A stretch of 64,000 nt of DNA, taken from positions 41,093-105,092 of the forward strand of contig NZ_JACHGN010000032.1 in assembly GCF_014202315.1 (NCBI RefSeq), in the 5' to 3' direction. Below the pieces are notes generated by a model. That model saw nothing but the letters and a program-made list of their open reading frames with translations. It was not told where the DNA came from and ran no database searches. Below, in pieces: positions 1 to 8,342 of the stretch (positions are counted from its first letter, which is position 1; each line of letters opens with the position of its first letter). The stretch is from Thermocatellispora tengchongensis. GTDB taxonomy: Bacteria; Actinomycetota; Actinomycetes; Streptosporangiales; Streptosporangiaceae. The position numbers and the translations under genes were made by a program.

Positions 1-140
1 CCGCCGCCGAACCCGTGCGCCGCGGCGCGTACGAGCTGCCCCTGGCCGCGCCCGTGGACGAGTCCAGCGATCCGGTCGGCCTGCCCGACTGGGTGGTGCG
101 GATGTACCTGAAGGACCTGGACGGCACCGGCCAGGAGTAG
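1..140 (+). CDS. C-terminal end of an unidentified protein (partial)
   Basis: An open frame enters from the left edge and ends at TAG 138-140. About 45 residues are visible, ending with LPDWVVRMYLKDLDGTGQE. Codon use is typical of the neighbours, so it is a real gene tail. No recognisable motif is present and I do not assign a function. It converges on the acyl-CoA ligase gene, and short repeats lie between the two stop codons. Confidence 0.6.
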   Translation, partial: AAEPVRRGAYELPLAAPVDESSDPVGLPDWVVRMYLKDLDGTGQE

Positions 141-200
141 AGACCGGCCAGGAGCAGCAGCGGTCTGGAGCGGAGACCGGCCCGGAGCAGAGACCGGTCA
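141..200. repeat. Imperfect direct repeats between two convergent stop codons
   Basis: The words AGACCGG(C/T)C and GGAG(C/T)AG recur about every 30-45 bp from near 127 to 205, running across the stop of the upstream partial gene and into the end of the acyl-CoA ligase gene. No strong stem-loop terminator is apparent. Confidence 0.5.
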
Positions 201-1988
201 GGAGTAGAGGGAGTCGATCTCCTTGGCGAAGTCGCGCATGACCAGGTTGCGCTTGACCTTCAGCGTGGGCGTCAGGTGCCCCGACTCCTCGGTCATGTCG
301 CTTTCGAGCACCACGAACTTCTTGATGCTCTCGGCCCTGGAGACCGTGCGGTTGGCGTTGTCGACGGCCTTCTGCACCTCGGCCAGGATCGCCGGGTCGT
401 GGGCCAGCTCCGCCAGGGTGGCCGAGCCCTTGCCGTTGGCCGCCTTCCACTGCTCCAGCGCCTCGGGGTCGAGCGTGACGATGGCCGCCACGAACGGCCG
501 GTCGTCGCCGACCACCATCGCCTGGCTGACCAGCGGGTGGGCGCGGATGACGTCCTCCAGCGGCGCCGGCGCGATGTTCTTGCCGCCCGCGGTGACCAGG
601 ATCTCCTTCTTCCGGCCGGTGATCCGCAGGTAGCCGTCGGCGTCGATCTCGCCGACGTCGCCGGTGCGGAACCAGCCGTCCTCGAAGACCTCGGCGGTGG
701 CCTCGTCGTTGTTCCAGTAGCCGGCGAAGATGTGCCGGCCCCTGACCAGGACCTCGCCGTCCTCGCCGATCTTGAGGGACACACCGGGCAGCGGCTTGCC
801 CACGGTGCCGATCTTGTTGGCGCCGGGCATGTTCACCGTGGACGGCGCGGAGGTCTCGGTCAGCCCGTAGCCCTCGAACACCTCGATGCCGATGCCCCGG
901 AAGAAGTGGCCGAGCCGCTCGCCGAGCGCCGACCCGCCGCACACCGCGGCCGACAGCGCCCCGCCGGTGGCCGCGCGCAGCTTGGCGTACACCAGCCGGT
1001 CGAACACCGCCCGCTTCACCCGCACGCCCAGGCCCGCGCCGCCGGAGGACTCCGCGCGGCTCCACGCGATGGCGGTGTCCACCGCGGCGTGGAAGATGCG
1101 GCCCTTGCCCTCGGCGGACGCCTTCTGCTCGGCGGTGTTGTAGACCTTCTCGAACACCCGGGGCACGCCGAGCAGGAACGTCGGCTTGAACGACTGGAGG
1201 TCGGGGGCGACGTTCTTCATGTTGGGCGTGTGCCCGATGACCGTGCCGGTCTCGATCAGCACGATCTGGATCAGCCGGGCGAAGCTGTGCGCGAGCGGCA
1301 GGAACAGCAGCGCGGCCCGGCCGCGTACCTCGAAGAGCTGCTCCAGCGGCCCCGCGATCACGTTGCGCGCGGTGAACAGCAGGTTGTCGTGGGTGAGCTT
1401 GCACCCCTTGGGCCGCCCGGTGGTGCCGGAGGTGTAGATGATGGTGGCCAGGTCGGCGCCGCCCCGCGCCGTGCGCCGCTCGGTCACGGTCTCGTCGGCG
1501 ACCTCCGACCCGGCCGCGGCCAGGTCGTCCAGGGCGCCCGTCTCCAGGCACCACACGTCCTTGACCTCGGGCAGGTCGCCCAGCACCTGGCGTACGGACT
1601 CCTCGTGCGCGGGCGTCTCGACGAAGATCCGGGTGGCCCCGCTGTCGGACAGGATCCAGGCGATCTGGTCGGGGGAGGAGGTCTCGTAGATCGGCACGCT
1701 GACGCCGCCGGCGGCCCAGATCGCGTAGTCGGCGACGGTCCACTCGTAGCGGGTGCGCGACATCAGCGCCACGCGGTCGCCCGGCTCGACGCCGGCCGCG
1801 ATCAGCCCCTTCGCCACCCCGGCCACCTGGTCGCGGAACTCCCGCGCGGTGACCGCCGCCCACTCGGCGCCGGTCTTGCGCCGGATGATCACCATGCCGG
1901 GGTCGTCGTCCGCCCGCTCGAACACCGTATCGGTGCAGTTGGCCGTGGCGGGGACGTCGACCAGCGTGGGGACGGAGTACTCGCGCAC
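198..1988 (-). CDS. Long-chain fatty-acid--CoA ligase (AMP-forming, FadD15-like)
   Basis: Activates long-chain fatty acids to acyl-CoA through an acyl-adenylate, feeding lipid synthesis or beta-oxidation. The protein of about 596 residues has the AMP-binding signature TSGTTGRPKG near residue 190, the GYGLTETSA motif near 375, and the hinge region YLRITGRKKEILVTAGGKN near 455. This matches the FadD15 subfamily (about 600 aa). I chose the GTG at 1988 because GAGGAG lies 5 nt upstream and relatives begin (M/V)REYSVP; a GTG at 2006 would add six residues. It is transcribed toward the left edge, divergent from the phosphoesterase gene. Its position a few genes from a ROK glucokinase recalls the Streptomyces chromosome. 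Family certain; chain-length preference unknown. Confidence 0.93.
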   Translation of the reverse strand: MREYSVPTLVDVPATANCTDTVFERADDDPGMVIIRRKTGAEWAAVTAREFRDQVAGVAKGLIAAGVEPGDRVALMSRTRYEWTVADYAIWAAGGVSVPIYETSSPDQIAWILSDSGATRIFVETPAHEESVRQVLGDLPEVKDVWCLETGALDDLAAAGSEVADETVTERRTARGGADLATIIYTSGTTGRPKGCKLTHDNLLFTARNVIAGPLEQLFEVRGRAALLFLPLAHSFARLIQIVLIETGTVIGHTPNMKNVAPDLQSFKPTFLLGVPRVFEKVYNTAEQKASAEGKGRIFHAAVDTAIAWSRAESSGGAGLGVRVKRAVFDRLVYAKLRAATGGALSAAVCGGSALGERLGHFFRGIGIEVFEGYGLTETSAPSTVNMPGANKIGTVGKPLPGVSLKIGEDGEVLVRGRHIFAGYWNNDEATAEVFEDGWFRTGDVGEIDADGYLRITGRKKEILVTAGGKNIAPAPLEDVIRAHPLVSQAMVVGDDRPFVAAIVTLDPEALEQWKAANGKGSATLAELAHDPAILAEVQKAVDNANRTVSRAESIKKFVVLESDMTEESGHLTPTLKVKRNLVMRDFAKEIDSLYS

Positions 1989-2170
1989 TGTCGCTCCTCG
2001 GTGCACGTCGGGCCGGACTTCGTGTCCCGCGGGTGGTCAGGACGCTATCGCGTCGGGTTACGCATGGGTAGGGTCCGTCACAGAGGCGTTACCCGGCCTG
2101 TTCACGGTATCAGCCGGCGGGCCGCGGCCCCGGGCGCCACGGTCAAGCGCTCGTCCGGTTACCGGCCGGT

Positions 2171-2183
2171 TAGGATTTGCGCC
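2171..2183 (+). promoter_or_regulatory. -10 element of a leaderless promoter
   Basis: TAGGAT (2171-2176) ends 7 nt before the ATG at 2184 and there is no ribosome binding site. This geometry puts the transcription start at or next to the ATG. No clear -35 box is visible. Confidence 0.5.
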
Positions 2184-2951
2184 ATGCGGGTGCATGTCGT
2201 GAGCGATGTCCACGGGCGGGCCGACGCCCTGGCCCGCGCGGGCGAGGGGGCCGACGCGCTGATCTGTCTCGGCGACCTGATCCTGTTCATCGACTACGAC
2301 GACCACTCCCAGGGCATCTTCCCCGCCCTGTTCGGCGCCGAACGCGCGGCGGCCTTCATCGGGCTGCGCACCGCGGGCCGCTTCGAGGAGGCCAGGGCGA
2401 TGTCGGCGGAGCTGTGGGCCGGGCTCGGCGGCGACCCGCGCGAGCACATCGAGCGCATGGTCCGCCACCAGTACGCCGAGATCTTCGCCGCCATGCCCAC
2501 CCCCGCCTACATGACCTACGGCAACGTGGACATCCCGCGCTTCTGGCCCGACTTCGTCCGCGAGGGCCACCACGTCCTCGACGGCGAGGTGGCCGAGATC
2601 GGCGGCCTGCGGGTCGGCTTCGTGGGCGGCGGGCTGCGCACGCGCTACCGCACCCCCTACGAGCTGGACGACGAGGAGTACGCCGCCAAGGTCGAGGCCC
2701 TGGGGGAGGTGGACGTGCTGTGCTGCCACATCCCGCCCGCCGTGCCCGAGCTGCTGTACGACGTGGTGGCCCGCCGCTTCGAGCGCGGCAGCGAGGCCAC
2801 CCTGGAGGCGATCCGGCGCACCCAGCCGCGCTACGCCCTGTTCGGCCACGTGCACCAGCCCCTGGCGGCCCGCACCAGGATCGGCCGCACCGAGTGCGTC
2901 AACGTCGGCCACTTCCGCGCCCGCGGCACCCCGTTCGCGCTGGAGTGGTGA
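2184..2951 (+). CDS. Calcineurin-like metallophosphoesterase
   Basis: A 255-residue two-metal phosphoesterase. The metal-binding motifs are in the expected order: DxH as SDVHG (residues 7-11), GD (30-31), GNVD (113-116), an isolated histidine in CCHIPP near 181, and GHVHQP near 226. The substrate could be a phosphoprotein, nucleotide or phospholipid; the sequence does not decide. The stretch between GD and GNVD (about 80 residues) is longer than in small phosphodiesterases. There is no signal peptide, so it is cytosolic. The start is the ATG 7 nt after a TAGGAT box; longer upstream frames lack coding character. It begins a same-strand run with the SRPBCC, ArsA and glucokinase genes. Confidence 0.88.
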   Translation: MRVHVVSDVHGRADALARAGEGADALICLGDLILFIDYDDHSQGIFPALFGAERAAAFIGLRTAGRFEEARAMSAELWAGLGGDPREHIERMVRHQYAEIFAAMPTPAYMTYGNVDIPRFWPDFVREGHHVLDGEVAEIGGLRVGFVGGGLRTRYRTPYELDDEEYAAKVEALGEVDVLCCHIPPAVPELLYDVVARRFERGSEATLEAIRRTQPRYALFGHVHQPLAARTRIGRTECVNVGHFRARGTPFALEW

Positions 2952-3020
2952 CCGCCGCACCCGCGCCCCGCCCGCGCACACCCGGCGCGCCGCGCAGTGC
3001 GCGCCGAGTTCCGATGCGAG

Positions 3021-3032
3021 TACGGTAAGCCC
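3021..3032 (+). promoter_or_regulatory. -10 element of a leaderless promoter
   Basis: TACGGT (3021-3026) is followed by exactly 6 nt and then the ATG at 3033. No Shine-Dalgarno sequence is present. Confidence 0.5.
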
Positions 3033-3470
3033 ATGGCTGATCGCACCACCTCCAGCATCACGATCGAGGCCGACCGGGCGAGCGTCCTCGCGGTGATCGC
3101 CGACTTCCCCTCCTACCCCGAGTGGGCCGGTCAGGTGAAGGTCGCGGAGGTCCTCGGCACCGGCCAGGACGGGCGTGCGTCCGAGGTCAGGTTCGTGCTC
3201 GACGCCGGGGTGATCAGCGACGAGTACGTGCTCGGCTACGAGTGGCACGACGACGAGCGCGTCGAGTGGCGCGTCGTGCGCTCCGGCAAGATGGTCGCCG
3301 AGCTGACCGGGAGCTACCGCCTGGCCGACGTGGGCGGCGGCACCGAGGTGACCTACGAACTGACCGTGGACCTCAAGGTGCCCATGATCGGCATGATCAA
3401 GCGCCGGGCCGAGAAGGTGATCGTCGACACCGCCCTGAAAGGGCTGAAGCGACGCGTCGAGGCCGCGTGA
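3033..3470 (+). CDS. SRPBCC (START/Bet v1-like) family protein
   Basis: A 145-residue protein of the polyketide-cyclase/dehydrase (SRPBCC) superfamily, a helix-grip fold with a hydrophobic ligand cavity. The typical opening is visible: TTSSITIEADRASVLAVIADFPSYPEWAG, i.e. beta strand, helix, then the P-x-W loop. The C-terminal helix is amphipathic (residues 117-145). The ligand is unknown, though the lipid-related neighbours make a hydrophobic ligand likely. It overlaps the ArsA-like gene by four bases (GTGA), so the two are probably translationally coupled. The start follows a leaderless-type -10 box. Confidence 0.85.
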   Translation: MADRTTSSITIEADRASVLAVIADFPSYPEWAGQVKVAEVLGTGQDGRASEVRFVLDAGVISDEYVLGYEWHDDERVEWRVVRSGKMVAELTGSYRLADVGGGTEVTYELTVDLKVPMIGMIKRRAEKVIVDTALKGLKRRVEAA

Positions 3471-4657
3471 GCGCGCCCCCGGCCGACTCGCCCCGCGTAC
3501 TGCTGTTCACCGGCAAGGGCGGGGTGGGCAAGACCACCGTGGCCGCGGCGACCGCGACCCTCGCCGCCCGCGCGGGGCGCAAGACCCTGGTCGTGTCCAC
3601 CGACACCGCCCACTCCCTGGCCGACGCGCTGGCCGTGCCGCCCTGCGCCGAGCCCGCCGAGGCCGCCCCCGGCCTGTACGCCCTTCAGGTGGACACCCAG
3701 AAGGCGATGGAACGGCAGTGGGGCGAGCTGCGCGCGTACCTGCGCGGGCTGTTCGGCGAGCTGGGCCTGGACGAGATCACCTCCGAGGAGATCACGGTCC
3801 TCCCCGGCGCGGAGGAGCTGCTGGCCCTGCTCGAACTGCGCGAGCAGGCCGCGACCGGCCGCTGGGACGTCATCGTCGTGGACTGCGCGCCCACCGCCGA
3901 GACGCTGCGCCTGCTCGCCCTGCCCGAGGCCCTGGACTGGCACGTCGGCAGGCTGCTGCCCGTGGGCAGGCGGCTGCTGCGCGCCGTGGCGCCGGTGATC
4001 AAGCACGTCGCCGGGGTCACCGCGCCCGGCGACGACGTGGTCGGCGTGGGGGAGCGGCTGCACCGCGGCCTGATGGAGGTGCGCGAGCTGCTGGCCGGCG
4101 GCCACGCCTCGGTGCGGCTGGTGTTCACCCCCGAGGCCGTGGTGCTGGCCGAGGCCCGCCGCACCCTGACCTCGCTCAGCCTGTACGGCTACCGCGTGGA
4201 CGCCGTCGTCGCCAACCGGGTCTTCCCCGGCGGCGACGCCGACCCGTGGCGCAGCCGGTGGGTCGCCGCCCAGGCCGCGCACATGCGCGAGGCCGCCGAG
4301 TCCTTCGCGCCGCTGCCCCTGCACGTGGTGCCCTACCTCGACCGCGAGCCGGTCGGCGTCGAGGCCCTGGCCGCCGTCGGCGAGAAGCTGTACTGCGGCG
4401 CCGACCCCTTCGCCCCGCCCGCCGTCGAGCCCCCGCTGACCATCACCGGCGACGGCGAGCTGATCCTCGCCCTCCCCCTGGCCGACAGGCACGAGGTGAA
4501 CCTGGCGCGCAGGGGCGACGAACTGATCGTCACCGCGGGCGGCCACCGCCGCGTGCTGGCCCTCCCCGCGGCCCTGGCCCGGCGTCGCGTCCGCGACGCG
4601 GCACTCACCGGCGGCCGCCTCCGGGTACGGTTCGAATCGGGAGGCCCAGATGAGTGA
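3467..4657 (+). CDS. ArsA/GET3-family anion-transporting-like ATPase
   Basis: A 396-residue P-loop ATPase of the ArsA/GET3 (SIMIBI) family. The deviant Walker A GKGGVGKTT is at residues 16-24, the switch I region DTAHSLAD near 48, and VDCAPTAETLRL (switch II) near 143. The C-terminal 80 residues form the small alpha-crystallin-like domain seen in many actinobacterial members (PLADRHEVNLARRGDELIV). No arsenite-binding cysteine triad is seen and no arsB or arsR lies nearby, so arsenite export is unlikely. The true client in actinobacteria is not established. The GTG start at 3467 overlaps the SRPBCC stop; the 3' end overlaps the next gene by 8 bp. Confidence 0.87.
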   Translation: MSAPPADSPRVLLFTGKGGVGKTTVAAATATLAARAGRKTLVVSTDTAHSLADALAVPPCAEPAEAAPGLYALQVDTQKAMERQWGELRAYLRGLFGELGLDEITSEEITVLPGAEELLALLELREQAATGRWDVIVVDCAPTAETLRLLALPEALDWHVGRLLPVGRRLLRAVAPVIKHVAGVTAPGDDVVGVGERLHRGLMEVRELLAGGHASVRLVFTPEAVVLAEARRTLTSLSLYGYRVDAVVANRVFPGGDADPWRSRWVAAQAAHMREAAESFAPLPLHVVPYLDREPVGVEALAAVGEKLYCGADPFAPPAVEPPLTITGDGELILALPLADRHEVNLARRGDELIVTAGGHRRVLALPAALARRRVRDAALTGGRLRVRFESGGPDE

Positions 4658-5342
4658 GCACAGCGACAACGACCGCAACGACACCGGCGAGGCCGGTGCG
4701 CGCGACGAGCGCGCGCACCGCGTACCGGAGCCCGACCCCCACGATCGCGACCCGCGGGACCGTGAGCCCGGTGATCGCGACCCCCGTGACCCCGGCGACC
4801 CCGGCGACGTCTGGGCGGAGGCGACCGCCGAGACCGGCGGCGGTTCCGCGAGTGGAACCGGCCGCCGCGGGCAGGAGCGGGAGACGGGGGAACGCCCCGA
4901 CCCGTTCGGCGCGCTCGCCGGCGAGGCGATGCGGCTGCTGGAGTCCTTGCAGGACCGCGCGGCCCGCGAGGTCGGACGCGGCCTGATCAGGGGCGCCACC
5001 GGCGGTATCGGCCACACCATCCGCAGCATGAGCGGCCAGGGCGGCCGGCGGCGCGACGTGTGGGAAGAGGCGGTTTCCGCGCCCGAGGACGAGGAGTACA
5101 TCTGCCGTGCCTGCCCCGTGTGCCGGGTGATCGCGGCACAGCGCGAGGCCGGGCGCGCCTCCGGCCCCGCGGCCGAGGGCGGCGTGGCCGACCACCTCGT
5201 GGCCGCCGGAGGCGAGCTGTTCGCCGCCGTACGGCAGGCGATGGACGCGCTCTCGCGCCCGCCCGCGTCCCGCGAGGGCCGGGAGCCCCGAGAGCCCCGG
5301 GAGGATCGCCGCCCGGACGTGGAGCACATCGACCTGGGCTGA
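4650..5342 (+). CDS. DUF5304-like protein with CxxCPxC motif, upstream of glucokinase
   Basis: A 230-residue actinobacterial protein of unknown function. Residues 1-60 are low complexity and rich in DPRD repeats. A central helical part (about 85-125) precedes a conserved CRACPVCRVI motif near 150, which could bind a metal. The C-terminus is charged (REGREPREPRED). In Streptomyces the gene next to glkA (SCO2127) has been linked to glucose uptake and kinase activity; that this is its counterpart rests on position and general features, so it is inference. It overlaps the ATPase gene by 8 bp and ends 29 bp before glucokinase, so a single transcript is likely. Confidence 0.7.
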   Translation: MSEHSDNDRNDTGEAGARDERAHRVPEPDPHDRDPRDREPGDRDPRDPGDPGDVWAEATAETGGGSASGTGRRGQERETGERPDPFGALAGEAMRLLESLQDRAAREVGRGLIRGATGGIGHTIRSMSGQGGRRRDVWEEAVSAPEDEEYICRACPVCRVIAAQREAGRASGPAAEGGVADHLVAAGGELFAAVRQAMDALSRPPASREGREPREPREDRRPDVEHIDLG

Positions 5343-5371
5343 CAGCAGGCCCGGGAGGAAAGGTTGGGGAG

Positions 5372-6316
5372 ATGGCGCTGACCATCGGTGTCGACATCGG
5401 CGGTACCAAGGTGGCCGCGGGCGTGGTGGACGACGACGGCGAGATCGTCGAGCACATGCTGCGGCCCACCCCGGCGCGGGAACCCGACCAGGTGGCGGCG
5501 ACCATCGCCGGCGTGGTTAAGGAGCTGGCCCACGGCCGCGAGATCGAGGCGGTGGGCCTCGGCGCGGCCGGGTTCGTGGACGAGACCCGCTCGCTGGTCC
5601 GCTTCGCCCCCAACCTCGCCTGGCGGGAGGAGCCGCTGCGCGAGAAGGTGGCCTCACTCGTCGGCCTGCCCGTCGTGGTGGAGAACGACGCCAACGCCAT
5701 GGCGTGGGGCGAGGTCCGCTACGGCGCGGGCCGGGGCGAGAGCCACGTCGTGTGCATCACCCTCGGCACCGGCATCGGCGGCGGCATCGTCCTCGACGGC
5801 AACCTCTACCGCGGCCGGTGGGGGATGGGCGCCGAGCTCGGCCACATGCAGGTCGTGCCCGAGGGCCGCCCGTGCGGGTGCGACCAGCGGGGCTGCTGGG
5901 AGCAGTACGCCAGCGGGCGCGCGCTCGTGCGCGACGCCAGGGAGATCGCCACCGCCCACCCCGAGAGGGCGGCGCTGATGCTGGAGCTGGCCGGCGGCAC
6001 CGTGGACGACATCGAGGGCGAGGAGGTCACCGAGGCGGCGCGCAAGGGCGACCCGGCCGCGCTGGAGGCGTTCGGCCTGCTCGCCGACTGGCTCGGCCAG
6101 GGCATGGCCGACATGGCGGCGGTGCTCGACCCGGGCTGCTTCATCATCGGCGGCGGCGTCTCCCGGGCCGCCGACCTGTTCATCGAGCGCGCCCGCGAGA
6201 CCTTCGTCCGCACCCTCACCGGCGGCGGGCACCGGCCGGTCGCCGACATCCGGCTCGCGGAGCTGGGGGCGTCCGCCGGCCTGGTGGGCGCCGCCGACCT
6301 GGCCCGCCTGCGCTGA
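5372..6316 (+). CDS. glkA: ROK-family glucokinase
   Basis: Phosphorylates glucose to glucose-6-phosphate at the head of glycolysis; in Streptomyces the homologue also mediates carbon catabolite repression. The 314-residue protein has the ATP-phosphate motif DIGGTK (8-13), the catalytic region ENDANAMAWGE near 104, the LGTGIGGGIV motif, and the ROK zinc site GHMQVVPEGRPCGCDQRGCW with its CGC-x4-GC cysteines. The ATG at 5372 has the strong site GGGAGGAAAGG upstream. Other ROK sugars cannot be excluded, but its length and actinobacterial gene context fit glucokinase. Confidence 0.93.
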   Translation: MALTIGVDIGGTKVAAGVVDDDGEIVEHMLRPTPAREPDQVAATIAGVVKELAHGREIEAVGLGAAGFVDETRSLVRFAPNLAWREEPLREKVASLVGLPVVVENDANAMAWGEVRYGAGRGESHVVCITLGTGIGGGIVLDGNLYRGRWGMGAELGHMQVVPEGRPCGCDQRGCWEQYASGRALVRDAREIATAHPERAALMLELAGGTVDDIEGEEVTEAARKGDPAALEAFGLLADWLGQGMADMAAVLDPGCFIIGGGVSRAADLFIERARETFVRTLTGGGHRPVADIRLAELGASAGLVGAADLARLR

Positions 6317-6343
6317 GCCCTGGCCGGTGCCGGGGGCGCCGAT

Positions 6344-6355
6344 TACGCTTCGGGC
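6344..6355 (+). promoter_or_regulatory. -10 element of a leaderless promoter
   Basis: TACGCT (6344-6349) lies exactly 6 nt before the ATG at 6356, with no ribosome binding site. Confidence 0.5.
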
Positions 6356-7054
6356 ATGGCGGTCAGGGTCGCGACGTACAACGTGCGCTCGATGTACGAC
6401 AGCGTGCCCGCGCTGACCAGGGTCATCCGCGGCCTGCGCGCCGACGTGCTGTGCGTGCAGGAGGCCCCCAGGTTCCTGTGCTGGCGGCGCAAGCGCCGCG
6501 CGCTGGCCCGCGCCGCCGGGATGACCGTCGCGGCGGGCGGGCGGCGCGGCGGCGTGGCGGTGTTCGCCGGGCCGCGGGCGCGCGTGCTGCACGCCGAGAA
6601 CCACCTGCTGCGGTTCTACTTCCGCCTGGAGCGGCGGGCCGTGGCGGTCGCGGTCGTGGAGGTCGAGGGCGTGCGCCTGGCGGTCGGCTCCATCCACCTG
6701 GACCTGGACGAGGCCGCCAGGTTCCACCACGCGGGCGAGGCCGTCGAGCTGGTGGAGCGGATCGCCGCGCGCCACGGCGCCGCCGCCGTGCTCGCGGGCG
6801 ACGTCAACGAGCAGGAGGACCGCGAGAGCTTCGGCTACATCGCCGGGCGGCTCGCCGACTGCTACCGGCACGCGCCCAGCCCCGGCGGCGACGGGATGAC
6901 CTTCACCGCGCGCAGCCCCGGCAAGCGCATCGACGCGATCTTCGCCGGGCCGGGCCTGGCGGTGGTCGCGTGCGGCGGCTCCGACGCCTCCCGTGAGGAT
7001 CTGGCCGCCGCCACCGATCATTTACCGGTGATCGCCGAGCTTGTGGCCTGCTGA
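6356..7054 (+). CDS. Endonuclease/exonuclease/phosphatase (EEP) family protein
   Basis: A 232-residue EEP-fold hydrolase, the DNase I/sphingomyelinase/inositol-phosphatase superfamily. The active-site motifs are in order: TYNVRS (Asn near 9), CVQEAP (metal Glu near 37), GSIHLDLD, the GDVNEQED motif with catalytic Asp/Asn, and TDHLPV (catalytic His) near the C-terminus. There is no signal peptide, so it probably acts in the cytosol. Substrate (DNA, phospholipid or phosphoinositide) is not determined. It lies 39 bp after glucokinase but has its own leaderless-type -10 box. Confidence 0.85.
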   Translation: MAVRVATYNVRSMYDSVPALTRVIRGLRADVLCVQEAPRFLCWRRKRRALARAAGMTVAAGGRRGGVAVFAGPRARVLHAENHLLRFYFRLERRAVAVAVVEVEGVRLAVGSIHLDLDEAARFHHAGEAVELVERIAARHGAAAVLAGDVNEQEDRESFGYIAGRLADCYRHAPSPGGDGMTFTARSPGKRIDAIFAGPGLAVVACGGSDASREDLAAATDHLPVIAELVAC

Positions 7055-7091
7055 AACACCGGTGTTGTGCTCATGTGGCAGATCCGCCCCG

Positions 7092-7103
7092 TACGATTCT
7101 GCT
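7092..7103 (+). promoter_or_regulatory. -10 element of a leaderless promoter
   Basis: TACGAT (7092-7097) lies 6 nt before the ATG at 7104, with no ribosome binding site. Confidence 0.5.
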
Positions 7104-8267
7104 ATGACCCGCCGCACCAAGCGGCGTGCGCTGGCGGTGTGCGCGGGAGTCGCGCTGTGCACCGGACCTATCGTCCCCGGCATGTCGGCCGCCCACGCCC
7201 ACGCCGATCCGACGCGCCCGCCCGCCATCGCCGAGGCGTGGCAGCAGTCGAGCAGCGTGGGCCTGCAGGGCGACGGCTCGCTGTCCGACGTGACCGGGCT
7301 GTCGGCGTCGAACATCTGGGCCGTGGGCCAGCAGGACATCTGGGACGTCTGGGAGAACCGCGGCGCGATCAGCCACTGGGACGGGCGTTCCTGGACCCAG
7401 ATCGGCATCCGCAACGACGACACCGGGGCCGGGCACCTGCGCTCGATCGCCGCCGCCTCCGCCACCGACCTGTGGGCGGTCGGCACGGCCCACGACAGCC
7501 TGCCCTACGTCGCCCACGGCGACGGCTCCGCCTTCGACCGGGTCGGCGTGGACCAGCTCCGCGCCGGCGACTGGCTGGGCGGCGTGGCGGCGGTGCCGGG
7601 CAAGGTCGTCGCGGTGGGCAGCCGCGACCGCGCCCCGCTGGTCGTCACCCGCACCGGCGCGGCGTGGCAGGTCGAGCCGGTGCGCGTGACCGAGGGCACC
7701 CTGTACGGCGTGTCGGTCTCGGCCAAGGGCGACACCGGCTGGGCGGTCGGCGACAGCGAGGGCGAGCCGCTGGTCGTGCGGCTGTCCGAGGGCTCCTGGA
7801 AGCGCGTGTCGCTGCCCGAGATCCCCGGCGGCTACCTGCGCGACGTGCACCTCGACGGCGCCAAGAGGGCGCTGGCCATCGGCGGCGTCTACCACGGCTC
7901 CCGCAAGGTGAGCCCGCTGCTGCTGTCCTGGAACGGCAAGCGGTGGTCGCGGGTGCGGGTGCCCGACGGCGAGGCCAGCCTGTACGGCGTCACCGGCGAC
8001 GGCAAGGGCCGGTTCTGGGTGTCGGGCTTCGACCCGCAGCGGCCCGGCGAGCCGTACCTGCTGCGCTACGACGGCAAGCACACCAAGATCATCCGAGGCG
8101 AGGCGGCGCGGGGCGGCGAGTCCAGCACGATGCGCCTGCAGGCGGTGACGTACGTGCCCGGCACCTCCACCGTGTGGGCGGTGGGCCACGTCGTGGACGC
8201 CGAGGACAAGTACACCGACGTCGTGGAGCGCTTCGGCCCCAAGGGCACCCGCTCCACGTCCTCCTGA
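7104..8267 (+). CDS. Secreted protein with beta-propeller-like repeats
   Basis: A 387-residue protein with a Sec signal peptide (MTRRTKRRALAVCAGVAL, then a hydrophobic stretch ending in SAAHAHA near residue 33). The mature part repeats a pattern of about 45-60 residues in which a loop such as SASNIWAVG, SATDLWAVG or STVWAVG is followed by WDGRSW or WNGKRW. This suggests a six- or seven-bladed propeller. No catalytic motif is visible. The role is unknown; ligand binding at the cell surface or outside the cell is a reasonable guess. I use the ATG at 7104 because it follows a leaderless -10 box and opens directly with the signal peptide. Confidence 0.75.
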   Translation: MTRRTKRRALAVCAGVALCTGPIVPGMSAAHAHADPTRPPAIAEAWQQSSSVGLQGDGSLSDVTGLSASNIWAVGQQDIWDVWENRGAISHWDGRSWTQIGIRNDDTGAGHLRSIAAASATDLWAVGTAHDSLPYVAHGDGSAFDRVGVDQLRAGDWLGGVAAVPGKVVAVGSRDRAPLVVTRTGAAWQVEPVRVTEGTLYGVSVSAKGDTGWAVGDSEGEPLVVRLSEGSWKRVSLPEIPGGYLRDVHLDGAKRALAIGGVYHGSRKVSPLLLSWNGKRWSRVRVPDGEASLYGVTGDGKGRFWVSGFDPQRPGEPYLLRYDGKHTKIIRGEAARGGESSTMRLQAVTYVPGTSTVWAVGHVVDAEDKYTDVVERFGPKGTRSTSS

Positions 8268-8342
8268 CGGCCCCCGGCGCGGGAGGGCGTCTCCTGACGG
8301 ACCCTGGTGTGACGGACCTTGGCGGGCGAGGGCGCGCGGCGG

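Noticed and set aside
276..2951. Long plus-strand open frame across the acyl-CoA ligase gene and into the phosphoesterase gene
   Set aside because: It is the antisense of a clear FadD gene and only its 3' part (from 2184) is the real phosphoesterase. High GC leaves long stop-free shadow frames.
3467..4657. Arsenic resistance role for the ArsA-like ATPase
   Set aside because: No arsenite-binding cysteines, arsB, arsC or arsR are nearby; the name reflects the family only.
3353..5533. 726-codon minus-strand frame over the ArsA/DUF5304/glucokinase region
   Set aside because: Antisense of strongly supported genes; the product is Arg/Pro/Gly-rich without domains.
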